In this document: positions 1-10,249 of the stretch, piece by piece
How positions within the stretch are numbered: position 1 is the first letter of the stretch
Layout: every line of letters begins with the position of its first letter
Assembly: GCA_963931865.1 (NCBI GenBank)
Contig: OZ007512.1
Coordinates: 11,354,756-11,418,755, forward strand
Direction of reading: 5' to 3'
DNA length: 64,000 bases
DNA from: Axinella damicornis
Lineage: Eukaryota; Porifera; Demospongiae; Axinellida; Axinellidae
Notes under the pieces: model-generated
Seen by the model: only the letters and a program-made list of their open reading frames with translations
Database searches by the model: none
What the model was told of the DNA's origin: nothing
Program-made: the position numbers and the translations under genes

Positions 1-150
1 TCGATGTATCGCAATATGTCAATATATCGCAATACCTCAGGTGCAGTAGATAGCTATATTGTATCACAATACCTCAATATATCGCAATACCTCAGATAGC
101 TTTATTGTATTGCAATACGTCAATATATCGCAATACCTCAGGGGCAATAG
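1..150. repeat. short AT-rich tandem repeat
   Basis: Units containing 'atatcgcaatacctcag' recur several times with small variations. The array continues off the left edge. No coding signal is seen here. Confidence 0.6.
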
Positions 151-246
151 ATAACTAGAGCAATTTTAATTGGAGGGTAATACAATACTCGCACTCCAAT
201 TGCAAGGCAGTACGGAATGGACGCACTACAATGTAACAATGGTGTA

Positions 247-303
247 GTCTCGCGTGGCCGGCCAGACCCCACCTACCTGGGCGGGTCTGGCCACGCGAGA
301 CCA
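247..303. repeat. short inverted repeat (hairpin)
   Basis: The left arm 'gtctcgcgtggcc' and the right arm 'ggccacgcgagac' are reverse complements around a short GC-rich spacer. It is probably a small inverted-repeat element related in form to the other palindromic elements in the window. Confidence 0.6.
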
Positions 304-599
304 CATGCACTGTACTATGGGGGCCGGCATACCACTACATCAGTTGTCCGTTGTACATGTGCGCTGATGGTGAAGTGGTAGTATCGTTGTCGGGCCCAGT
401 CACTAGTATCCAGACTCTCTTGGTGGGAATCAGCGCGGTATCACGATCGCGATCGAGCTAAACTGGCAATGAGGGGGAGTGGCAGTCTGGCAGAGACAGT
501 TGCAGTTTCAGCATGTATACAATATGTATGTACTATGTGTCAGCATGTCCATGACGTCATATTTGTACGTCGTGCATTACATGCGCCATGGCACATGCC

Positions 600-647
600 T
601 AGTCTCGTTCCCAGACCACCCTCCGAGTGGGTCTGGGGATGAGACTA
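600..647. mobile_element. short palindromic MITE, TAGYCTCG family
   Basis: It starts 'tagtctcgttccca' and ends 'gagacta', with inverted arms and a short core. It belongs to the same family as the better-supported copies at 8623 and 59818. Apart from this and neighbouring repeats, no gene is seen between 1 and 2880. Confidence 0.6.
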
Positions 648-979
648 CCCGTGGGAGTATAAAATGCGTCAGCTCTGTAGCTATTTCCTTTTTGCGCATT
701 TTGCAAGCTTTGCAGCTAATCTGGTAAATTATTTGCTGTACAAAACAAGTTGTGAAGAGGTGGCTACTATTGTCTTGAAATGCTTCCTTGCAGCTTGGGT
801 TCAGCAAACCAACTGGGGGTGTAGGTTTATGGTGATGTGTTACCCTGATACAAGGCAAGAAGTACATATGGACTCCCTGGGTGGAGCAGCCATTAGGCTG
901 AAGGGACTTTTCCTTAAAACATACTTAACAGTACCGAACAACAATTTTTTGCAAATCACCTCCCAATTGCAAAGCTCAG

Positions 980-1597
980 TTAACCCTTTAACCACCGAAT
1001 TCTTCCCACCAAGACAACACATTTTCATGCATTCAGCGCACACCACTTTCGTAGGTACTCCTCTCCCACAGCATTCGCTCCTCAGCGGCCAAACTTGGTG
1101 GGGCCCGCACACATGGAGAGACCACTCTGGCAATACCGTTAATGATATTCATGACCCCCCACAAGCCCAGCAATCGGAGGTCAAAGGTGGATGTCAGCCG
1201 GATTTTCGCCCAGCATTTCCCTAAACTTGGGCCAGATCTGACTGATGGCACACCTTACACCACCAATTTGCAGGTTTTCTTGAGGCCCTGGGTGGGGTCT
1301 ATGAATATCATTAGAATCAAAAATTCTCAGGTCAATGAATCTCATTAAAATCAAAAAACGCCCACAACAGGCGAAGGGGGGGGGGGGGGGGGGGGCTGCA
1401 CCCTTTCGATACCCCCCCACTTGTACGTTTAGTGGGGGAGGCGCGCCGAAATCTGACCAAATTTTTGAGTTCGGCCCTCAAAGTCGTCCCTAGGCCCTCT
1501 GAAGCCTTTTTGGTCTCTTTTTGGACTGACGAGAAGCCCTACAAGTGCATAGGGTCTAAATGACGCCTATAGACGTCAATGGGGCTTAAAGGGTTAA
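980..1597. mobile_element. 610-bp TTAA-flanked non-autonomous DNA transposon, copy 1
   Basis: The body (984-1593) begins CCCTTTAA and ends TTAAAGGG, and TTAA flanks both ends. This matches the piggyBac-type pattern of TTAA target duplication and CCC/GGG termini. A near-identical copy lies at 42399-43009 and a diverged partial copy at 23430-23700. Copy 1 carries a run of 21 G at 1376-1396 where copy 2 has only 7. No transposase frame is present. The superfamily assignment is inferred from the ends only. Confidence 0.8.
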
Positions 1598-2219
1598 GAG
1601 CTCCACTCTCTCCTTGCAAACAGCCTGGACCGGTATATAAATAAGGTTGAAACCGGTCCAGGCTGTTTGTACAGAGGTTGAAACCGGTCCAGGCTGTTTG
1701 TACAGAGGTTGAAACCGGTCCAGGCTGTTTGTACAGAGGTTGAAACCGGTCCAGGCTGTTTGTACAGAGGTTGAAACCGGTCCAGGCTGTTTGTACAGAG
1801 GTTGAAACCGGTCCAGGCTGTTTGTACAGAGGTTGAAACCGGTCCAGGCTGTTTGTACAGAGGTTGAAACCGGTCCAGGCTGTTTGTACAGAGGTTGAAA
1901 CCGGTCCAGGCTGTTTGTACAGAGGTTGAAACCGGTCCAGGCTGTTTGTACAGAAGTTGAAACCGGTCCAGGCTGTTTGTACAGAGGTTGAAACCGGTCC
2001 AGGCTGTTTGTACAGAGGTTGAAACCGGTCCAGGCTGTTTGTACAGAGGTTGAAACCGGTCCAGGCTGTTTGTACAGAGGTTGAAACCGGTCCAGGCTGT
2101 TTGTACAGAGGTTGAAACCGGTCCAGGCTGTTTGTACAGAGGTTGAAACCGGTCCAGGCTGTTTGTACAGAGGTTGAAACCGGTCCAGGCTGTTTGTAGA
2201 GAGAGAGTGGAGCTCTTAA
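1594..2219. mobile_element. TIR element filled with a 31-bp minisatellite
   Basis: Inverted ends of about 40 bp ('gagctccactctct...' at 1598 and its complement before 2215) enclose about 18 head-to-tail 31-bp units from about 1640 to 2195. Each unit contains 'ggttgaaaccggtccaggct', and most units are identical. TTAA flanks both ends. The left TTAA (1594-1597) is also the right-hand target site of the neighbouring element. The array keeps a long minus-strand frame open, but this is a by-product of the repeat and not a gene. Confidence 0.85.
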
Positions 2220-2548
2220 CTAAGGTGATTTGCAAATATCGTTCGGCGTATATTATACATCCTTGCAGCATGACCATAAATTTGTCCCTGTGGTTTGAAC
2301 TGGTCTGAGATTCTTCATTTCTACATGCAAGCCACATTTGGGTGCCTCACCTGGCAGTATTGCATTCCATGCTTGCCACTGTATGGAAAAGATCAGTGAA
2401 GGTCCCTGTTGTGCCAGAGACAGGACACTCACTGATGCAACTGGCAGCAGTACCACACATCTTACCTTGAATGCTTGCCGGATGGAGGCCTTCACCTGAA
2501 GCCAGTTAATACGACTTTGTAGGCCTAGTACAGTAGGTATTTACAGCA

Positions 2549-2678
2549 GTTTGCTGAGATCTTGCAAATTCAGCAAAACGAAAACCGTTACTAAGCATGT
2601 GCAGTATTTCAAAAACAGGGTGTGCGCATGCTCAGTAGTGGTTTTCGTTTCTGCTGAATTTGCAAGATCTCAGCAAAC
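2549..2678. repeat. 130-bp inverted-repeat element
   Basis: The left arm 'gtttgctgagatcttgcaaa' and the matching right arm 'tttgcaagatctcagcaaac' bracket a short core, forming a near-perfect terminal inverted repeat. It lies about 300 bp upstream of gene A and is probably a MITE. Confidence 0.75.
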
Positions 2679-2881
2679 CGCTCTACCGAATGCAACTTAA
2701 TGATGCATTTCTTGAGCTGGCTGCCTGCAACTCTTTATTCTCCCTAAGTGGTACTCTTGTAAGCGCAATACACCTGCCCAGACAATTGATACAGAAAAGT
2801 AGACTAGCTGATGATCATGATGAAGAAGAGGAATCGTGTATTTGGAGGTGGTTACATTCTGCTGTTACTGCGCATGTGTGA

Positions 2882-2893
2882 CGCGCATGCGCA
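2882..2893. promoter_or_regulatory. NRF1-like palindromic site upstream of gene A
   Basis: CGCGCATGCGCA fits the NRF1 consensus YGCGCAYGCGCR and lies about 90 bp upstream of the gene A start codon. Gene B has a one-mismatch version at the same distance. Use as a promoter element is inferred. Confidence 0.45.
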
Positions 2894-2983
2894 GTACAAG
2901 TATTGAACTTTGACATTGACTTAGATTGTACTTTGACTTCGTTGGCAGTACGCCCCTCGTACAAGTTCTGGAGGCTTAAGAGA

Positions 2984-4878
2984 ATGGCAGAATCAAATCT
3001 GGCCATTTGTACTCGTTCCGATTCTTTTGAGTCGGACGCTGAAGGCACCAGGAAGCGACTCAAGCAAGGCCACCCACAGTCTGATCGAGTCGAAAGAATT
3101 GTGGATCAGTTTCGCGATTATGAGAATGTATCGCTCAAGGGAATGGTATTTGTAGACACATTGGGACATGGACTCTGCGGTGATATATGGCGAGTGGTGT
3201 TACCGACGGGAGAACTGTGTGCGGCTAAAGAAATGGACGCTACTGTCGCATACCTTAATGAGTGCAGGCTACACCGCAGCCTGGACCACCCAAGTGTTGT
3301 ACGATTTTTGGGCGTCAGTCAGCTCTCACAAGTTTATGACTACAGGCGGTCGCATGTGTTAGTAACTGAACTCCTAAGTATGGATTTGTACCAATGCAAA
3401 GGACATTTTCCAGAGATACCACTTTCAATAACAGTGTCGATCCTTGGCGACATAGCTGAAGGGATGGCTTATCTACATTATTTGAAACCACCGATCGTTC
3501 ATGGCGACCTTGCTCCAAGACACATTCTCTTGACAGATCACATGCGAGCTAAGATATCAGGATTTGGGATGGCACAAGTGCTAGATGGAACCCCTTTGAG
3601 GAGTTGTCCGTGTAGAGGCTTGGATATGTCCTTCATGCCACCTGAGTCAGTTGGTGGTTATGATTGTAAACTCGATGTTTACTCTTTTGGTATGTTAGTA
3701 GTTTACATAGTAGCCACTGACTCTACTGTCGCCAACTACACTGAGGACGAAGGCGCTTTTGATATTGTGAACAGAGAAATTTTACGCCATACCATCAGAG
3801 ACCACTGCTTATATCCATTAACGGAGCAATGCTTGCAGGAAAATCCTCAAAACCGCGTTGACTCTGATGCAGTTGTCCAGATTCTGAAGCAGTTAAGTAG
3901 GAAGCACCGCAGGTGTCTGAAAGATATCCTGGAATTGAGAAATACGGAAGATGTGGACGTGGTGAGTGTACATGGCTGTGTATTTTGGCCATAATTATGT
4001 GTAGTCTGGCAGAGGCAGACCCTCGTGATGCTCTGGCTTTGTCAGACTAACTTTTGTGCTGCAGTAATTATTGTCTTATCGCTATGCAGGTTTCTTCAAT
4101 CAAGACACAGTACATTCAAGGTAATGTGGTGCAGATTCTTGTCCATATATGAAGTCCCAAGTACTCACTCCTTTCTCCCTCCCACTTTACATCAGTGGAA
4201 CTCCTTTGCTACTGAAGTTACCTCTCTAATTAATAGTTAAAATATTGTATGCCTTGCTCATTGTATACTTATACTTACACAAGTAGCTTCGCTCGCTCAG
4301 CTACTTGCCCCTTGTTCGCCTACGTGAGTAATCCGGCACCGGACATCAGTATCTGTGCACAGCTGCTGCTCCCCGATTGCATCCCCTTCAGCTGCTGCTC
4401 ACCAATAGCGTCCGCTTCAGCTGCTGCTCCCTGATTGCGTCCGCTTCAGCTGCTGCTCACCAATAGTGTCCGCTTCAGCTGCTGCTCTCCGATTGTGTCT
4501 GCTTCAGCTGCTGCTCCCTGATTGCGTCCGCGCTTCAGCTGCTGTTCGCCGCTTGCACCGGCTTCAGCTGCTGCTCCCCGATTGCGTCTGCTTCAGCTGC
4601 TGCTCCCGATTGCGTCCGCTTCAGCTGCTGCTCCCGATTGCGTCCGCTTCAGCTGCTGCTCCCCAATTGCATCCGCTTCAGCTGCTGCTCCCTGATTGCG
4701 TCCGCTTCGGCTGCTGCTCCCCGATTGCGTCCGCTTTGACTGCAGCTCGCCGATTGCATCCGCCAGCTGCCCAATGTTCTCGAACATTCTGCACGGAGTT
4801 CGAGGTTCAGTAAATTGAAGTACGAAGGTCACGCATCACCATAGTCTAGTCCCACCCCACGAATATCCCACTCCCGTT

Positions 4879-4909
<31 letters not shown>

Positions 4910-7900
4910 GACACATGATTAAAATCTTACTGTATTGATAACCTTCCTCTGCTTTGTGGAGGAAGGTTATGTATACGGACAGAGTGTTTTCCCATGAACA
5001 CCTACAAGTGGTAGTCTAAATGACTTGTATCCGTACTCCGAACTGCTGCACTTGTAAGTAATGCTTGTATTTCTGACAGCTGTTGCACTTGCAGGAGTTT
5101 ATCTACATTCAGATAAACCCCATGTATCTAAAAGTGCATGCAGCACCTTTGAACAATCAGGCATAATCAGTAGGAATGAAACTAGTTGAGGTGTGTGTAA
5201 GATAGAACTTTTGTCATTGTGGCCACTAGATTATCTTTGCCAAACATCGGACCAGCTTCCTTTCTGGTTATCTTATGTGATTAATTTCCAACCTCAAACT
5301 AAACCAATGTCATGCAATTGTCTGCAACAACAACTCTGGTTACAACAACCAGTCAGTTTTATAGTCGCTAAGAGCAGTATGGACCGGGTTCAAATTCAAC
5401 CCTACTTCTAATCATCATCAGCAGGTTTTGCACTGCATTCTGCAGCACTGCAACAAAGATTCACCTTGACGAAGACCAACCCAGGCGAAATGTTATGTGA
5501 TTAAAATTATTGCATCTCGGTCACGAACTTTGGCAGATTCTGACTACTCCTACCTACTATGCACTATTGACCTAGTAGTTGAGCTCAGCAAGCCAGTCGT
5601 TGTTCACTCACAGTGCAACAAATATTTGTTATTTTCTGAGTTGCAAACTGTTTAGTGCATGAAATGCATTAAATGGGATATGTAGGGTATGTTTAAGTAA
5701 ATTGCAAGCTAAAAAACTGACCTCCATAATCTGTGGGTGGTAAAGGGTTAACTTAACCATGTTGTGGTACTATATAAGGTTGCCATGGTGCAGTACTAAA
5801 GGTTGCCATGGTGTTGTACTACGTTTGTGGTACTATAATATAAGGTTGCCATGGTGCAGTACTAAGGGTTGCCATGGTGGTGTTGTACTACGTTTGTGGT
5901 ACTATAATAAGGTTGCCATGGTGCAGTACTAACTAAGGATTGCCATGGCATTGTACTATATATGTAAGGTTGTCATATGGCCTGCTGACATGGCATTCAC
6001 AACCACCCAATACTTGTCCACAACAGCACTAATGTGAGACTGGTGGCAGCAATAACGTGTGAGAGCACTCATCGGGTGGGAAGCAGCTATTCATATTACC
6101 TACTAGCTAGTGAATTGCGGGAAATTATGGGGCCAGCCTGAGCGAGCCAAGAGGCATTCATCCGCTCCGACTGCCATTATGAGCCTTGACAACTCATGAG
6201 TGACTTCTGTCGCGGATTGGTCAGTATCCCAATTTGACGAATGACATAAGAAAGTTCCCATTATAGAGGGAATTTATGTACGGACACTGAACACTGGCTG
6301 TACAATCTTAAAATTACATGTGGCATACATCTTGGAAATATTTGTATCATTATATGGGGCTCTCTTAGGCTCTCCTCAATCTTGTACTCTTTGGTGCCCA
6401 ATATACAATGTTTTGATAGTAGCCTAATATGATCAATTCCTGTAGATGAGGAAATGCGACATTTGGAAGCGTACCACAGAATGCTCAGAGAAAAACACTC
6501 TCTGAAACTTAAGACAATGAAATGTATTTTGTGGGGTGTTCCACGCGTTGGAAAGACATCATTCATGCGTCGCATTACAGGAGAATTTGCGGACCTGAGT
6601 GAAAGGGGTCTTGAGGAGCCCAGTACCGGAGCTACTGATGCGCCCAGAAATGTGGTAATTCGTAAAGTTTCCACAACCACAGCTTTAGTATCTGGATCAG
6701 AGTGGATGCACGAACACCTTCATGATGAAGCTTGCCGGATCTTTGAATTGATATCTGCCGCAAAAACTAATCCCACTCTTCACCTGCGTCGTCAACCGAC
6801 TACTCTTTACAGACCTGTAGGTGTGCGTGTGCATGGCACTTTGCCTTGTGTTCACTTATGTTCCAAACGTAAATCCCACGATTCAAAACTAACATTTAGC
6901 CGTGATGCAGCTCAGTCCTCTGCTAGCACAGCCCATTCAGAGGTCGATACAGTCTTTGAAATGTTCCAGCAATCACTTCGAAATGGCAGATGGGAAGAAT
7001 TGAAGCCTCTGTTGGAAGACACAACAGTAATACGCATGATTGACACAGGTGGCCAACCTGAATTCCATGAAATGCTGGCTGCCTTAGCATTGGGGCCAGC
7101 ATTGCATCTCCTCTTTTTCAACCTCAGTGAGAGCCTTCAGGACAAGTACAAAATTCAATACGTTTGTAAGGATGGTATGTGTACTACACCACACACATCT
7201 GCCTACTCTGTTCAAGAAGTGCTTTTTAAAGCCCTTTCAAGTATAGCTTGTTTCAATACTGACATCGAGAATGGTGGCACCGGTCACATTCGAGGGCACA
7301 TGAAGTCGGTGGCATTACTGGTCGGTACCCACAAGGATTTGGTGTCTGACGACTTGGTTATGACTACTGATCAACTACTACAGCAAAAGATAAGACCAAC
7401 TGATTTTTTCAAGAAGGGGCTTGTCCAATTTTCATCTTCTGAACAACTGATTCTAGCTGTCGACAACAAGACAGGGGGGCTGCAGGAGGTGAGACACATT
7501 CAGAAACTCTTAGAGAACCTAATTCATCGGGAATATGGTGACATCTCCCTTCCAGCATCGTGGCTATTGTTTGACCTTTTTCTTCGCAGATCTGGCACAC
7601 GTATCATTAGCTTTCAAGAATGTGTTCAGATTGGGAGAAAATTTTCGATCGATTCAGAGGAAGAGTTGAAGGAGGTCCTCTGGTTTCTTCACCATCAAAC
7701 AGGTGTTCTTATGTACTATCCAGAAATTCCAGGGCTTGAGGATGTTGTCATCTGTGACATTCAAGTGATATTTGACAGCATTACTCTCCTCATTGTACAT
7801 ACATTCACGTTTGAAAAAGTTAACAAAGCTTTAGAAGAAAAGTTCAAACAAAAGGGAATGTTTTCCGAAGGTGATATCCAGAGAGCCAGTTCTAATACAG

Positions 7901-9380
7901 ATGTTCAGGATCTGATTCCGCTTTCAAAGCTGGTAAAGTTACTTGAGTATGTGCACATTCTAGCACCAACTACCAACCAGCATGGCTGTATAGAGTACTT
8001 CATGCCGAGTGTACTTCCGTGTGCCCCTGATGACCAGTTGACACGACTTCCAGAAAGTCCCGGACAACCAGCACCCCTCCTAATACATTTCGAGTGTGGA
8101 TTCACTCCTGTCGGTGTGTTTTGTGCTCTCATAGTTCATCTGATAGCCCACGGTTCCTGTTCTGAGATGAAGTGGAGGCTAATTGACTCCTGCCTGCGGA
8201 AGAACAGGGTTAAATTCCATGTAGGCCCATACTATATCCTGGTCATTCTCACTTCACTCCCTACATTCTATGAGGTTGCAATGGATTGCTCAGAGCAATC
8301 CAAGGAATCCAAGGACACACTCCATCTGATTTGTAATCACGTACGAAGAGCTATTCAAACGGGTATCGATGCAGTTACTGTAAGAATGAACTACAGCTGC
8401 CGCACCAGACATCAGCCTGCATTCTACTGCTGTGCTCATCAATGTAGCAGTAAAGGTTCGCACCTCGCTGTTTGTGACCGGGATGAAAACCGTCCTCGGA
8501 AAATGCAGTGCCTCCAATCATCCCTAAAGGATCCAATGCTTCTGCAGCCAGAACATGCAGTGTGGTTTCAACAGGTAAGCTTCAGTTACGTGGATTAGTT
8601 TAATGGTTACATACATCTGACATAGCCTCGTTCCCAGGCCCAGGCACCACTTTCGGTTTCCGTCCTGCAAGCGACGAAAAGCTGGGCGGGGCCTGGGAAC
8701 GAGGCTACATCTGACAGTTTGTAGGTTTTATTGCTCACTTGCTCAGCATCCATCTATTTGTGCTACATTTCTAATGCTGTCCTGTGTAGATTTTGAGTGG
8801 GAGCACGCAGCAACCGCAACTAAAGGACTTAGTTACCATCAAGGTGGTTGAGTGGTATGACCTTGGATTGCAGTTGGACATTCACGACGATGAACTAGAT
8901 GTAATCCAGAAGGACCACCGTGGAGACATCAGAGCATGTCGACGAGAGATGTTCAAGGCATGGTTGAAGGGCTTCCCCACTGCGACCTACCAGCAGCTGG
9001 TGCAGGCTCTGCTTAATATTGGAGAGAATAGGGAGGCCTGTCGCATTTCCAAAAGATGTGGTGAGATTGTTGTTGTAGCTAAAGCTTGGTACATTGCATG
9101 CATCAACCCCCCCCCCCCCCCCCCCCCCCCACCCTCGTATGAACACTGCTGTAGGTAGAAGAAGATCTCAAGTAGGTGGGGCAGCCTGTGAGCATGGGAA
9201 TGAGGCCTTTCCATTTAATTTCCAGCTTGCATCCTAATTAATACCTCTCAGTCTCTGATCTGCTGGTTTGATTTTTTTGCTCACCCTCTTTGATTTTTTA
9301 GATTTGCATTTTGCATTCTCATGTACGTGATGGGTTATTTTGTTAACATGCATACAGGACTCCAGGTGCCGGAGGACTGA
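2984..9380 (+). CDS. gene A: pseudokinase-Roc-COR-Death protein (1143 aa)
   Basis: Five exons in phase: 2984-3961, 4090-4120 (31 nt), 6446-8574, 8790-9060 and 9358-9380. The ATG at 2984 was chosen because gene B also starts MAE at this point. Residues 55-320 are kinase-like: glycine loop GHGLCG (61-66) and Lys82. The catalytic loop reads HGD (173-175) with His180 where Asn is usual, and DFG is GFG (193-195), so phosphotransfer is doubtful. The Roc-type GTPase has P-loop GVPRVGKT (367-374), DTGGQ (536-540) and THKD (631-634). A COR region follows, then a Death domain from about residue 1055. Domain content recalls DAPK1 and LRRK-type Roco proteins, without ankyrin or LRR repeats. The last 23-nt exon is the least certain; an alternative acceptor near 9300 would give a different short tail. 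The likely role is a GTP-regulated death or immune signalling scaffold. Confidence 0.8.
4340..4765. repeat. 29-bp tandem repeat (intron 2 of gene A)
   Basis: Roughly 14-15 imperfect units around 'gcttcagctgctgctcc' plus 'gattgcgtcc' lie in tandem. They keep open frames on both strands (Leu/Ala/Ser-rich), but these are compositional. The rest of this 2.3-kb intron holds a CA microsatellite and another tandem array, and no further exon was seen. Confidence 0.8.
4879..4906. repeat. (AC)n microsatellite
   Basis: Fourteen uninterrupted AC dinucleotides within intron 2 of gene A. Confidence 0.95.
5757..5970. repeat. tandem array around 'aaggttgccatggtgcagtac'
   Basis: Several imperfect copies of a 30-70 bp unit combine 'ggttgccatggtg' with 'tgtggtactat' motifs. 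It lies in intron 2 of gene A and has no coding potential. Confidence 0.75.
8623..8707. mobile_element. 85-bp MITE with target duplication and empty site in the paralogue
   Basis: The ends TAGCCTCGTTCCCAGGC and its reverse complement are flanked by 'catctgaca' on both sides (8614-8622 and 8708-8716). Gene B has the same intron position at about 14703 with a single 'catctgaca' and no element. This shows a real insertion after the A/B duplication. A 9-10 bp duplication suggests a Mutator-like mobiliser (inference). Confidence 0.9.
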
Positions 9381-10143
9381 TTCCAGAAGATATTCCCATT
9401 TTTGCATAGCCAGCTCGGAATTGTCAGCAACATTGCCGACCCTCTATACGCTACTCGAGGGTTGACTCTAGGTTTCATTCTGAGCTAGCTAGCTACTATA
9501 GTTTTGCAGATCAAGATCAACATTGATTCAACAACCTGTCAGTTTGCATTTTTTACAACTTCTTAGCTACACACTTTCATTACGTATACAAAACCATACA
9601 TAATATATACCGGACAAAACAGAGGCAAACTAGCCTCGTTCCCAGGTCATTCCCACCGCTGAAATTATTATTTGATTGCTTGCAGTATGCATCTTAAGTG
9701 TAAAGCAGTTGGTTGCCAAGTGGTGATTTTACATACAGCTGTCAGTTGTAACAAGTTGCTAACAAGGGAATTCTTGAGAGAAGACCAGTGAGACTTGGAT
9801 AGAAAGAGGGGATGGGAGGATCAAGAGAGACCAACAAGGATGTCAGAGTGGCCGGGGGTGCGGATCCATTGTTTGGTTATTATGAATCATCAACCAGAAA
9901 TGTAAATGCATCATTAATTTGCAGTGCATGCATGAGTTCACTGAAACCAGAGTAGCTATATTAACTTCCAGCATTTTACACTGCTACCAGGAGCGCATGA
10001 GCCGCCTTCGGCGCTCCTGACGATACTGATTTGGTATAATAATTTTATCTTCGATCGCTAGTATAGTGAGCTGAATAGCTGAGCACTTGGATGGTTGTCA
10101 TTAGGTAGCTATGTCAGTTTGCATATTAGTACATGTACATGTA
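9381..10143. other. A-B spacer, no gene seen
   Basis: The first part (to about 9860) closely matches the sequence downstream of gene B (to about 15806), so the duplicated block extends past the coding end. The remainder is unique and carries a short inverted repeat near 9990 ('ggagcgcatgag' and 'cggcgctcctga'). No exon-like frame was found. Confidence 0.6.
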
Positions 10144-10155
10144 TGCACATGCGCA
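10144..10155. promoter_or_regulatory. NRF1-like site upstream of gene B
   Basis: TGCACATGCGCA matches YGCGCAYGCGCR with one mismatch. It lies about 95 bp before the gene B ATG, at the same spacing as the perfect site before gene A. Both are followed by GTAC. Confidence 0.35.
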
Positions 10156-10249
10156 GTACCCGAACTGAAGCTGAAGGGTGAATGTGGCCTCGGGTGAACC
10201 CCCAACCTGACGTGGTCTTATCCGAAAAACCTAGTTCTGGAGCAGGAGA

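Noticed and set aside
664..1348. Open frames across the TTAA element, repeated at 42299-42767
   Set aside because: They follow the non-autonomous transposon and have no similarity to a transposase that I can recognise.
1640..2200. Regular direct repeats resembling a CRISPR array
   Set aside because: There are no unique spacers between repeats, and the context is eukaryotic and transposon-bounded.
1594..2337. Long minus-strand frame (247 codons) with a repetitive peptide
   Set aside because: It is a consequence of the 31-bp satellite having no stop in any minus-strand frame; no splice or start context supports a gene.
2903..2983. Upstream extension of the gene A frame before ATG 2984
   Set aside because: There is no ATG in this stretch, and gene B starts MAE at the equivalent position.
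4249..4832. Leu/Ala/Ser-rich frames on both strands
   Set aside because: They lie entirely in the 29-bp tandem array of intron 2 of gene A and are compositional.
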